In this document: positions 1-5,181 of the stretch, piece after piece
Position numbering within the stretch: position 1 is the stretch's first letter
Layout of the letters: every line of letters begins with the position of its first letter
Source: an uncultured Patescibacteria group bacterium
Lineage (GTDB): Bacteria > Patescibacteriota > Microgenomatia > UBA1406 > GWC2-37-13
Reading direction: 5' to 3'
Assembly (NCBI GenBank): GCA_938010745.1
Contig: CALLVF010000060.1
Span: 1-5,181 of the forward strand
DNA: 5,181 nucleotides
Notes under the pieces: generated by a model
What the model was told of the DNA's origin: nothing
What the model saw: only the letters and a program-made list of their open reading frames with translations
The model's database searches: none
Made by a program: the position numbers and the translations under genes

Positions 1-21
1 ATTAAATCATTTTAAATTAAA

Positions 22-60
22 TTGTTACAAATTACCATTTTTCTTTCTATAATTTAATAA
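22..60 (+). promoter_or_regulatory. Predicted promoter of the FHA-PP2C pseudogene
   Basis: A perfect TATAAT hexamer lies at 48-53. A weak -35 candidate, TTGTTA, lies at 22-27, with a rather long 20-base spacer. Transcription would start near 60-61, exactly where the reconstructed coding frame begins, and there is no Shine-Dalgarno-like sequence between them. This fits a leaderless transcript. The ATPase gene on the other strand shows the same arrangement (TATACT, seven bases, ATG), which strengthens the call. The rest of positions 1-60 is AT-rich, with no gene seen. Confidence 0.5.
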
Positions 61-357
61 ATTACGGTTGAAAGATTTTTAGGTTATCTTGCTGATATAA
101 TTAAAAGAAAAATTGTTGGTGAAGCTGGTTGTGATGATCAAGAAAATGGAGAAAAAATTAGACTAGAATTACCTGGCTTTGAGGATATTAATAGTGTAAA
201 GTAAATAAAATTCTTACGTAAAGAAGGTAGCTCTATTCTATCAGCTAAATTACCGCGAAAGGAGTGAGTTAGAACAACTCTGGTAAATGGACAGATAACA
301 ATTATTCTTGCGGACAAAGTTGAAGAACATATTTACCAAACGATACAAGATAATTAA

Positions 358-600
358 AATCTTTGGCTATTAACCGCTTCTGGAAAAATAATACATCTTT
401 TTGAGGGTGAAGTATACAGTGTCGGAAGCGATATAAATAATGATATCGTAATAGGTGCAGACAACCCCAACATCTCTAGTAAACACCTTAAAATAGCTGT
501 TGAGGGGATAACCTTTTTTTAAGAGATGATTCAAAAAAAGGTACAAAGCTTGGAAGGGAAATTACAAAACTTATGGGAGATGAAATAAGAGGTACGAGTT
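358..600 (+). other. FHA domain remnant within the pseudogene
   Basis: This segment reads as an FHA fold split over two frames. The first frame holds a strand ending in EGEVYSVGSD, then NNDIVIG, then the ISSKHLKI block, which matches the conserved Ser-x-x-His signature of FHA domains. After the T run at 514-520 the frame shifts by one base and continues as FLRDDSKKGTKLG, which supplies the family's (N)GT turn. The usual Gly-Arg of the phosphopeptide-binding loop reads Gly-Ser here, a tolerated variant in some members. FHA domains recognise phosphothreonine, so the intact protein probably docked on a kinase substrate or on an autophosphorylated kinase. No kinase gene is visible in this window. 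Confidence 0.75.
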
Positions 601-758
601 TGGAGGCAGTAACTAATCAAAATAAAGAATTAGATGAAATTGATGAAATGCTAATAGATTAAGAAGAGAAAAGATTTAATGCGGGCTCGTTTATATTTAA
701 TATTGACGGCAATACCGCCTCGGGAACAAATAGGGGAGGCAGAGAAGAAAACCAAGAT

Positions 759-1325
759 ATGCATTTAGTATATAACACTGGCTCTTGTCAAGTTTTGGCA
801 GTTGCTGATGGTATGGAAGGACATAAAAATGGATTTGAAGCGGCCCAAAAAGCAATTTTTGCGATTAAAAATGCAGTATATGCTGCTGTGAAAAGCAATG
901 GAGATGATTATGAAAAAATAAAAGAATTGATTAAAGAAGCTATTATGAATGCTCATTTAGAAATTGATAATGCTAATGAAAAAATTGGGGGTTCATCAGG
1001 AACAACAATAGCATTGGCAATAATAGATAATAATGGAAAAGATGCTACCGTCTACAATGTGGGCGATAGTCCCGCATATTATTTTGATTTTAATTTAAAC
1101 ATCAATACAATAACTGAAGCATATCGTGATGACTCTTTGGTAGATAAACTTGTAAGAGAAAATAGTATTACACTTGAGCAAGCTTTTATCCATGAAAAGA
1201 GAAATGTGATAATGCAAGCTGTGGGGATGGGTTATATTAATATTCATGAGACAAATATAAAATTAAGCGAAGGAGGTGTTTTTGTTGTATCTAGCGATGG
1301 TTTGCATTACGCAGCTGGAAGTTAA
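759..1325 (+). CDS. PP2C phosphatase core, longest open fragment of the broken gene
   Basis: This is the only long frame in the pseudogene with an ATG, giving 188 residues. PP2C motifs appear in order. The GREENQD block lies just upstream at 738-758, outside this frame. Inside it are VADGMEGH (fragment residues 15-22, with the metal-binding Asp17-Gly18), SSGTT (79-83), NVGDS (100-104), the RNVIMQAVG block (148-156) and SSDG (178-181, with Asp180 a metal ligand). The last motif, GGGNDNIIVIV, with its metal-binding Asp codon at 1431-1433, lies beyond the TAA at 1323-1325 and is read in the same frame up to 1461. A protein made from this ATG would lack both the first Arg/Asp motif and the last metal ligand, so it should not be active. 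I see no ribosome binding site before 759. It is best read as part of the pseudogene rather than as an independent gene. Confidence 0.4.
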   Translation: MHLVYNTGSCQVLAVADGMEGHKNGFEAAQKAIFAIKNAVYAAVKSNGDDYEKIKELIKEAIMNAHLEIDNANEKIGGSSGTTIALAIIDNNGKDATVYNVGDSPAYYFDFNLNINTITEAYRDDSLVDKLVRENSITLEQAFIHEKRNVIMQAVGMGYINIHETNIKLSEGGVFVVSSDGLHYAAGS

Positions 1326-1463
1326 CCTGATTACCATTATATTTTAGCTAACACATTGAGAAATAAAAATCTTGATTCTGATCAAAAAGTTGAGGAGTTA
1401 ATAAAAGCAGCCATTAAAGGTGGTGGAAACGATAATATTATCGTTATTGTAAGACAGATTTAA

Positions 1464-1716
1464 AAAAAATTTAAATTGCTTTCTTTTAATTTCTTTTTTT
1501 ATTCGATTTTTATATTTAATCCCAAAGATTTTATTAATATTTTTTATGGCGAGAGTTCTGTTTAGATATTTTATTATCAATGAAATTTTTCTACTGAATT
1601 TAAAAGATTTTTTGGAATTTGGAATTATATTAAAAAAGGTTTGCTAGTAAGTTATTAAAATATTTTAAAGTAATTTTAGAAAACGATTTTTCCTTAAATT
1701 TTTACTAGATTAAAGT
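1464..1716. other. Convergent intergenic region, no gene supported
   Basis: This 253-base gap lies between the ends of the rightward pseudogene and the leftward ATPase gene. It is very AT-rich. A 33-codon + strand frame (1546-1647) and a - strand frame of about 60 codons (1398-1580, overlapping the pseudogene end) exist, but neither has a recognisable product or a start signal. A weak hairpin is possible at about 1678-1693 (GAAAA/TTTTC) but it lacks a proper T tract, so neither neighbouring gene has a clear intrinsic terminator here. The only ordered feature is a two-unit heptamer repeat at 1611-1624. Confidence 0.6.
1611..1624. repeat. Two-unit heptamer repeat (TTTGGAA)
   Basis: TTTGGAA occurs twice in direct tandem. 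On its own it would be unremarkable in AT-rich DNA. It has the same seven-base period as the longer tracts at 2951, 4273, 4404 and 4501, and its TTGGA core resembles the tract inside the ATPase gene, so it may be a minimal member of the same repeat class. Confidence 0.4.
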
Positions 1717-3996
1717 TTACAACTTTCTTCCATACCTTTCTTTAGAAAATTTTATTATTTTCTCCCGATTTTCGTTTTTGAGAAAGGGAAGAGGCAGGGT
1801 TTTTGCGGGAAAAGGGAAAGAGGTCATACCATCAATTGAAAGTTTTAAAACTATCTCATGTTTTCCCAAAGAAACAAGATCATTCTCGCTATAAATTTGG
1901 GCAAACTCTTTAGTTAAAATATGAGCGTCTCGAGCACCAACAACAAAAGAGATTAAAGTACCAACGTTACCAAAAATCGCTTTTGATACTGCCTCATCAA
2001 GTTGGTCAATATACTGATTGGCTAAAGTTAAAGACAAACGGTATTTTCTTGCCTCTGATAAGATTTTGATAAAAGAAGAGGTAGCAAAATTTTGAAACTC
2101 ATCAACATACAAGAAAAAATCCCTACGTTCCTCTTCTTTGACAAAACTTCGATTCATTGCCGAGAGTTGAATTTGGGTGATGATCATTGCTCCAAGAAGA
2201 GAAGCATTATCTTCGCCTAATTTTCCCTGGGATAAATTTAAAATTAAAATTTTTCCTTCGTTCATAATTTCCTCCAAATTAACAGTTGACTTGGTTTTGC
2301 CGATGATATTTCTTATCATTTTTGAGGTGACAAATTGGCCGACTTTATTTTGAATAGGGGATATGGCTTCGCTTTTAAGCCGATCGGGCATCCGGGCAAA
2401 TTCTTTTTCCCAAAAATTTTTTAATACAGGATCAGTTAGTTGACGGATAACTTTTTTCCGATAATCGGCATTAGCCAATAAATTTAAAACATCAACTAAA
2501 GTGGAGTTTGGGATTTCAAGAAGAGTCAAAATGACATTGCGCAAAATGTACTCAAGTCTTGGTCCCCAGCTATCTTTGTAAAGTTTGTAAAAAATGGAGA
2601 CAATCCCTGAGGCGACTAAATCCTTTTGCTGTTTATTTTTTACCTCCAAAACATTTAAGGAAAAAGACCGTTCGAGATCAAAAGGCTCCAGATAAACAAC
2701 ATCATTTATCCGGCGTTTTGGAATATAGTCTAAGATGATTTCAGAAAGGTCACCATGAGGATCAATTATCCCAATTCCTCGGTTTTTTCTAATATCATCA
2801 ATCGCCATATTGGCAATTAAGGTTGATTTTCCAGCGCCAGTTTTTCCAATAATATAAATATGTTTTCTTCGATCAGGAGTTTTTATCCCAAAAATAGTTT
2901 CTTTATTTTTAAACTCGGTTTTGGCGAAAAAGTTGATGTCCATTTTGACGCTGGATTTTGGAGACTGGAAGCTAGATTTTGAAGTTTGGTGCTGGAAGAT
3001 AGAATTTTCTAACTGCAATTCTCCTGCTTCTTTATCAAATTTCAAACTTCTAGCATCAAGCGTCTGTTTTTGCGTTTCCGGCGCTACCGGCAGATTTTCC
3101 GGCGGCTCACCTTTTAAAGTTTTACCCCAGGCAATATTCTTAATTCCAGCTAATAAATATCCTGGTGGATGCCAAAGGGTAGCAAGCTCTTGAGCGTTTA
3201 GTATTTGACGTTGTTTTTCAAAATAAGAAAAAGATCGATTTTTGATTTTGTTTAAAAGCCAGTTTGTAAAAATTAAAGGTTTTTTAAAAACAAATTGATT
3301 GCCTTCACCAAGTGAAAAAGAGCCAAAAGTGCCAGCTAGATTAAGTAAAAACGGATATGGATTTAGGTTTTTATCAGTTGATGAAGCTAAAAGTCTGATA
3401 GCTACTTTTCCACCTTGAAAAGAGGTTTTTTTCATCATAATAAGTTTGAGAGGATTTTGAGTATAGCGGCCAGAAGCGCTATCATAATGCATTTTTGAGG
3501 CAGCGGCTGTTGTCTCATCTTGCCAGTTGATATTGGTTTGGGTAAGAACAATTTGGACTAAAAATTGTAAGTTGCTTGGTTGTTTTGACAAAAATCCCAA
3601 AAGTGAGGATAAAGGATCAACATCGCGAAAGTCCTGATAAGTTTTTATCGGATAATAAAAACCAGATGATAAAACCATCTCACCAGCAGTTTTTACTGGT
3701 TTATTAAGAAGAATTTTTAAAGGATCAGTGGTTTGGGTGATTTTAATCTGAGGAAAAGAAGATGATAAAAGGCTTGTTATCAAAGTTTTTTTTGATGATG
3801 GGCAAGTGAGATAAAAATAAATTGTTTGGTTTAAAAGATAGATTTCAAAAGAATATATCGCCGGCGCGCCAAAAATTAATCTTTTTAAAAGAGAAACTGA
3901 TTGATAAGGGACAAGTGAGGTAAAAATCTGAGTTGCTGCCTCAATTGGTGTTTCATCATCTTTTGGATTTCTGATTTGAAGATAAGTAAGATCCAT
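1717..3996 (-). CDS. VirD4/TraG/HerA-like ATPase (type IV secretion coupling-protein-like)
   Basis: This is a complete 759-residue protein starting at ATG (3994-3996) and ending in TAA. The C-terminal half is a P-loop ATPase of the VirD4/TraG/HerA superfamily. Walker A is GKTGAGKST (384-392), followed by IIDPHGDL (410-417), WGPRLEYILRN (477-487), Walker B FFLYVDEFQNF (627-637, Asp632-Glu633) and the ANQYIDQL block (659-666) with the glutamine typical of this family. Such enzymes are hexameric motors that move DNA or protein-DNA complexes at the membrane. Residues 1 to about 310 form a separate domain, with LATLWHPPGY (271-280) and PPENLP (298-303), which I recall as typical of Patescibacterial members. 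No transmembrane helix is evident, unlike classical VirD4, so membrane contact may need a partner. Residues 331-349 are a low-complexity linker encoded by a heptamer repeat tract. The gene lies 111 bases after the membrane-protein gene on the same strand. The superfamily is secure; the role (conjugation, DNA uptake or secretion) is not shown, as no other type IV secretion genes are in view. Confidence 0.9.
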   Translation of the reverse strand: MDLTYLQIRNPKDDETPIEAATQIFTSLVPYQSVSLLKRLIFGAPAIYSFEIYLLNQTIYFYLTCPSSKKTLITSLLSSSFPQIKITQTTDPLKILLNKPVKTAGEMVLSSGFYYPIKTYQDFRDVDPLSSLLGFLSKQPSNLQFLVQIVLTQTNINWQDETTAAASKMHYDSASGRYTQNPLKLIMMKKTSFQGGKVAIRLLASSTDKNLNPYPFLLNLAGTFGSFSLGEGNQFVFKKPLIFTNWLLNKIKNRSFSYFEKQRQILNAQELATLWHPPGYLLAGIKNIAWGKTLKGEPPENLPVAPETQKQTLDARSLKFDKEAGELQLENSIFQHQTSKSSFQSPKSSVKMDINFFAKTEFKNKETIFGIKTPDRRKHIYIIGKTGAGKSTLIANMAIDDIRKNRGIGIIDPHGDLSEIILDYIPKRRINDVVYLEPFDLERSFSLNVLEVKNKQQKDLVASGIVSIFYKLYKDSWGPRLEYILRNVILTLLEIPNSTLVDVLNLLANADYRKKVIRQLTDPVLKNFWEKEFARMPDRLKSEAISPIQNKVGQFVTSKMIRNIIGKTKSTVNLEEIMNEGKILILNLSQGKLGEDNASLLGAMIITQIQLSAMNRSFVKEEERRDFFLYVDEFQNFATSSFIKILSEARKYRLSLTLANQYIDQLDEAVSKAIFGNVGTLISFVVGARDAHILTKEFAQIYSENDLVSLGKHEIVLKLSIDGMTSFPFPAKTLPLPFLKNENREKIIKFSKERYGRKL
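2951..3006. repeat. Degenerate heptamer tandem tract in the ATPase linker
   Basis: About eight consecutive seven-base units occur here, best described as NTGGANN on the + strand, for example CTGGATT, CTGGAAG, CTAGATT and TTGGTGC. There is one single-base slip near 2992. The tract encodes residues 331-349 of the ATPase, a Ser/Gln/Lys-rich stretch including SKSSFQSPKSS, directly between the N-terminal domain and the P-loop domain. As seven is not a multiple of three, successive units are read in different frames, so the peptide shows no obvious repeat although the DNA does. Confidence 0.6.
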
Positions 3997-4009
3997 ATTT
4001 AGAAGTATA
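3997..4009 (-). promoter_or_regulatory. Predicted -10 element and leaderless start of the ATPase gene
   Basis: On the - strand TATACT (4009 to 4004) matches the -10 consensus in five of six positions. It is followed by seven bases and then the ATG of the ATPase gene. Transcription would begin at or within a base or two of the ATG, and no Shine-Dalgarno sequence lies in those seven bases. No good -35 box is seen about 17 bases upstream. The same seven-base spacing occurs at 48-61 before the pseudogene. Confidence 0.45.
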
Positions 4010-4050
4010 CTAAATTTTTTGATTAAATTTTTAAATCATGAAGATAAAGT

Positions 4051-4083
4051 AAAAAAAATAGAAGTCCAAACTCTAAAAACTCC
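4051..4083 (-). terminator. Weak candidate intrinsic terminator of the membrane-protein gene
   Basis: Read leftward, GGAGT (4083-4079) can pair with ACTTC (4065-4061), including one G-U pair, around a 13-base loop. A run of eight T follows at 4058-4051. The position between the stop of the membrane-protein gene and the promoter of the ATPase gene is right for a terminator. The stem is short and the loop large, so this is only a candidate. Confidence 0.25.
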
Positions 4084-4107
4084 AAAATTAGTTAAAATTG
4101 GTAAAAA

Positions 4108-5181
4108 CTAGTTGAAAATTGTTTGTTTTTCTTTATAAAAGATTATAAACAATATTGCCGCCAGTACAACTAAACAGAAACCAATAAATTCTAAATATTG
4201 AGGCAAAAAAACAATAAACACTGAACTTCTCACATCTAACATTTTTTCACTATTTGATGATAGATCTTTATTGTTACAAGTTAGACGTTTAGTGTTAGTT
4301 GTTAGGTGTTTTAAGTTGTCAATTGGTATTATCCACCCATTAGCCCAATTATTAACCATCACATGCTCTTTAATTTCTTTGCTAAAGAAAAAAGGAAAAA
4401 TACGTTCTAAGTTCCACGTTCTACGTTCTACAATGTAAGCTTTCCATCCTGGGTGATATGATTGGGAAAGATAAAGAGTTATTGGATAGTCGTTATTAGT
4501 TATTTGGAGATTTGAGATTTGGTAGGTAAAATAATTGATTTTTTTGGCGTTAAAGTAATCTAAATTAATGTTTCTATCTTGAATACGATTGGATGAAAGG
4601 TAGAATTTTGAATAAATTAAGCGGAGGGATTTGAGTTTTTCGTAAGGGAAAAGATAAACTTCAATATCGGTTATTTTATTTTCTGATTTTAAATTTTCAT
4701 ATGAGTTTTCATGGAAATTGATAATATAATTTAAACCATATTGGAATTTTGGCGGGAGAATGAAAAGTTCTTCATCATTTTGCAACCGCTCCTCAAGAAA
4801 AGCTTGCTTTTTTGTTTGGTCCAAAACATAAAAGAAAAGTCTTCGGCCGGCTAAATTTTTATTTTTAATCTTAATTAAATAGCCATATTTTTGGGGAAGA
4901 TAAGGTAAAGAAAAACCAAAACATAAGTTATTTTTAAAACATTTTTCTTTATTAATATTTTTAACATTAACTTTTTCAATAAGAATTTTGTCTATAAAAA
5001 ATTGTAAGCGATTATTATCAACAAAATAAGAATTAATATAACCAGAATAAGTCGCTAATTTATCATTTTGATAAAGGATTGCTTGAAAATTGTTTTCTGG
5101 CAAGTCTAACTTATATCTTGAAAAATCAAGATTATCTATTAATTCAATCAAAAATTTATCTTTGGTTTCTTTTATCTGCCA
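4108..5181 (-). CDS. C-terminal part of a large membrane protein (probable glycosyltransferase-type), 5' end outside window
   Basis: The frame is open to the right edge, giving 357 residues before TAG. The first possible internal start (TTG at 5149-5151) is not a real start, because coding continues upstream to 5181. The visible part is mostly a beta-rich, non-membrane region with SYHPGWKAYI (241-250) and HVMVNNWANGWIIP (273-286), then FLPQYLEF (325-332), which opens a single hydrophobic helix at about 327-349, and a short Lys-containing tail. I recall this motif order from the ends of very large, multi-spanning membrane proteins common in Microgenomates, which resemble YfhO or arabinofuranosyltransferase-like GT-C proteins. 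The catalytic membrane part is not in the window, so activity and substrate cannot be stated. A role in cell-surface glycan or lipid glycosylation is inference. Three heptamer repeat tracts encode residues of about 220-227, 251-260 and 287-303, exactly between or beside the conserved motifs. The ATPase gene lies 111 bases downstream and probably has its own promoter. Confidence 0.75.
   Translation of the reverse strand, partial: WQIKETKDKFLIELIDNLDFSRYKLDLPENNFQAILYQNDKLATYSGYINSYFVDNNRLQFFIDKILIEKVNVKNINKEKCFKNNLCFGFSLPYLPQKYGYLIKIKNKNLAGRRLFFYVLDQTKKQAFLEERLQNDEELFILPPKFQYGLNYIINFHENSYENLKSENKITDIEVYLFPYEKLKSLRLIYSKFYLSSNRIQDRNINLDYFNAKKINYFTYQISNLQITNNDYPITLYLSQSYHPGWKAYIVERRTWNLERIFPFFFSKEIKEHVMVNNWANGWIIPIDNLKHLTTNTKRLTCNNKDLSSNSEKMLDVRSSVFIVFLPQYLEFIGFCLVVLAAILFIIFYKEKQTIFN
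4206..4240. repeat. Possible heptamer tract, - strand orientation
   Basis: AAC or CAC occurs at 4210, 4217, 4224, 4231 and 4238, that is, every seven bases. On the - strand this reads as GTT-led (once GTG-led) heptamers. It faces the + strand GTT tract at 4273-4321 across a 32-base gap. Part of it encodes the conserved hydrophobic VFIVFL stretch, so coding constraint may explain some of the pattern. Confidence 0.3.
4273..4321. repeat. Seven tandem GTT-led heptamers
   Basis: GTT occurs at 4273, 4280, 4287, 4294, 4301, 4308 and 4315: seven in a row at exactly seven-base spacing, with units such as GTTAGAC, GTTAGTT and GTTAGGT. The tract lies inside the membrane-protein gene and encodes residues 287-303 (a Thr/Asn/Lys-rich stretch, LKHLTTNTKRLT), between the NNWANGW motif and the final hydrophobic strand and helix. 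Confidence 0.75.
4404..4431. repeat. Four tandem GTTCTAC-type heptamers
   Basis: Four consecutive units match GTTCYAM and the last two are identical (GTTCTAC); a partial TAC precedes them. On the - strand they encode residues 251-260 of the membrane protein (VERRTWNLER), immediately after the conserved HPGWKAYI motif. The next conserved block, HVMVNNWANGW, resumes about 12 residues later, so the tract behaves like an insertion in a surface loop. Confidence 0.8.
4501..4521. repeat. Three tandem AGATTTG-type heptamers
   Basis: AGATTTG occurs twice in tandem (4508-4521), preceded by the related unit TATTTGG in the same seven-base phase. It encodes residues 220-227 of the membrane protein (YQISNLQI), upstream of the HPGW motif. 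Its word differs from those at 4273 and 4404 but has the same period. Confidence 0.55.

Larger units (their letters stand above)
61..1463 (+). pseudogene. Disrupted FHA-PP2C phospho-signalling protein gene
   Basis: When its lesions are ignored, this stretch encodes one protein of about 467 residues. Residues 1 to about 99 are not recognised. Residues of about 100-175 form an FHA domain, which binds phosphothreonine peptides. The rest, from about 205, is a PP2C-type (PPM) metal-dependent Ser/Thr phosphatase. The frame is broken by TAA at 202-204, TGA at 265-267, TAA at 355-357, a one-base loss in the T run at 514-520 (eight T would restore the frame; as it stands TAA follows at 520-522), TAA at 660-662 and TAA at 1323-1325. 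The natural stop is TAA at 1461-1463. The first codon of the frame is ATT at 61 and the preceding codon, 58-60, is a stop, so the start also appears lost. Key motifs survive nearly intact, so inactivation looks recent. Reassigned stop codons are unlikely because the two neighbouring genes have no internal stops. Sequencing error could explain the homopolymer change but hardly five nonsense codons confined to one gene. Confidence 0.85.

Noticed and set aside
765..956. A - strand open frame of 63 codons
   Set aside because: It is antisense to the PP2C motifs, and its Phe/Ile-rich product is what an AT-rich coding strand gives in reverse.
61..1463. Alternative genetic code (TAA as Gln, or TGA as Gly as in some Patescibacteria)
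   Set aside because: The two other genes use ordinary Gln and Gly codons and have no in-frame TAA or TGA over about 1,100 codons, and the ATPase gene ends in TAA.
1398..1580. A - strand open frame of 60 codons spanning the pseudogene end
   Set aside because: Its C-terminal part is antisense to the PP2C GGGNDN motif and the rest is Lys/Ile/Asn-rich AT noise with no recognisable family.
1546..1647. A 33-codon + strand frame in the convergent gap
   Set aside because: It has no ribosome binding site or -10 at the leaderless distance and no similarity that I recognise.
1678..1693. Possible terminator hairpin after the ATPase gene
   Set aside because: The stem is only five mostly A-T pairs and no T tract follows in the right direction.
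2921..3193. A + strand open frame of 90 codons opposite the ATPase gene
   Set aside because: It lies wholly antisense to a well-supported gene with P-loop motifs, has no recognisable domain and no start signal.
4062..4120. Apparent periodic A tracts in the gap between the two leftward genes
   Set aside because: The spacing varies between about 9 and 11 bases and the words do not align, so it is within what AT-rich DNA gives by chance.
4273..4431. CRISPR array
   Set aside because: The units are seven bases with no spacers and lie inside a coding frame, so they are not CRISPR repeats.

Overview
The window is AT-rich and holds three gene-sized units. A broken gene runs rightward on the + strand (61-1463). 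Two intact frames run leftward on the - strand (1717-3996 and 4108 to the right edge). The likely source is a member of the candidate phyla radiation (Patescibacteria), perhaps Microgenomates-like. That is inferred from remembered family traits: a VirD4/TraG-type ATPase with a long N-terminal domain typical of this group, and the C-terminal end of a giant membrane protein with HPGW, NNWANGW and PQYLE motifs. No 16S gene or other marker is present. Both leftward frames are open under the standard code, including about 1,100 codons with no in-frame TAA, TAG or TGA, so a reassigned stop codon is unlikely.

Left region (1-1463): a perfect TATAAT box sits seven bases before a reading frame that once encoded a protein of about 467 residues. 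It had an unrecognised N-terminal part, a forkhead-associated (FHA) phosphothreonine-binding domain and a PP2C-type Ser/Thr phosphatase domain. The gene now carries four TAA stops, one TGA stop, a one-base frameshift in a T run and no ATG, yet its domain motifs are nearly intact. It looks like a recently inactivated phospho-signalling gene.

Middle (1464-1716): a 253-base convergent gap with no convincing gene or terminator and one short heptamer repeat.

Right region: the leftward gene at the right edge encodes the C-terminal part of a large membrane protein, probably of surface glycan or glycosyltransferase type. After 111 bases it is followed by a complete 759-residue VirD4/TraG/HerA-like ATPase. 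The ATPase has its own -10-like TATACT, again exactly seven bases before the start codon, which suggests leaderless transcripts in this organism.

The most unusual feature is a family of period-7 tandem repeats. Different seven-base words occur at four clear places (2951-3006, 4273-4321, 4404-4431, 4501-4521), one minimal place (1611-1624) and one doubtful place (4206-4240). The coding copies fall in a linker of the ATPase and between conserved motifs of the membrane protein, where they add low-complexity peptide without breaking the frame.
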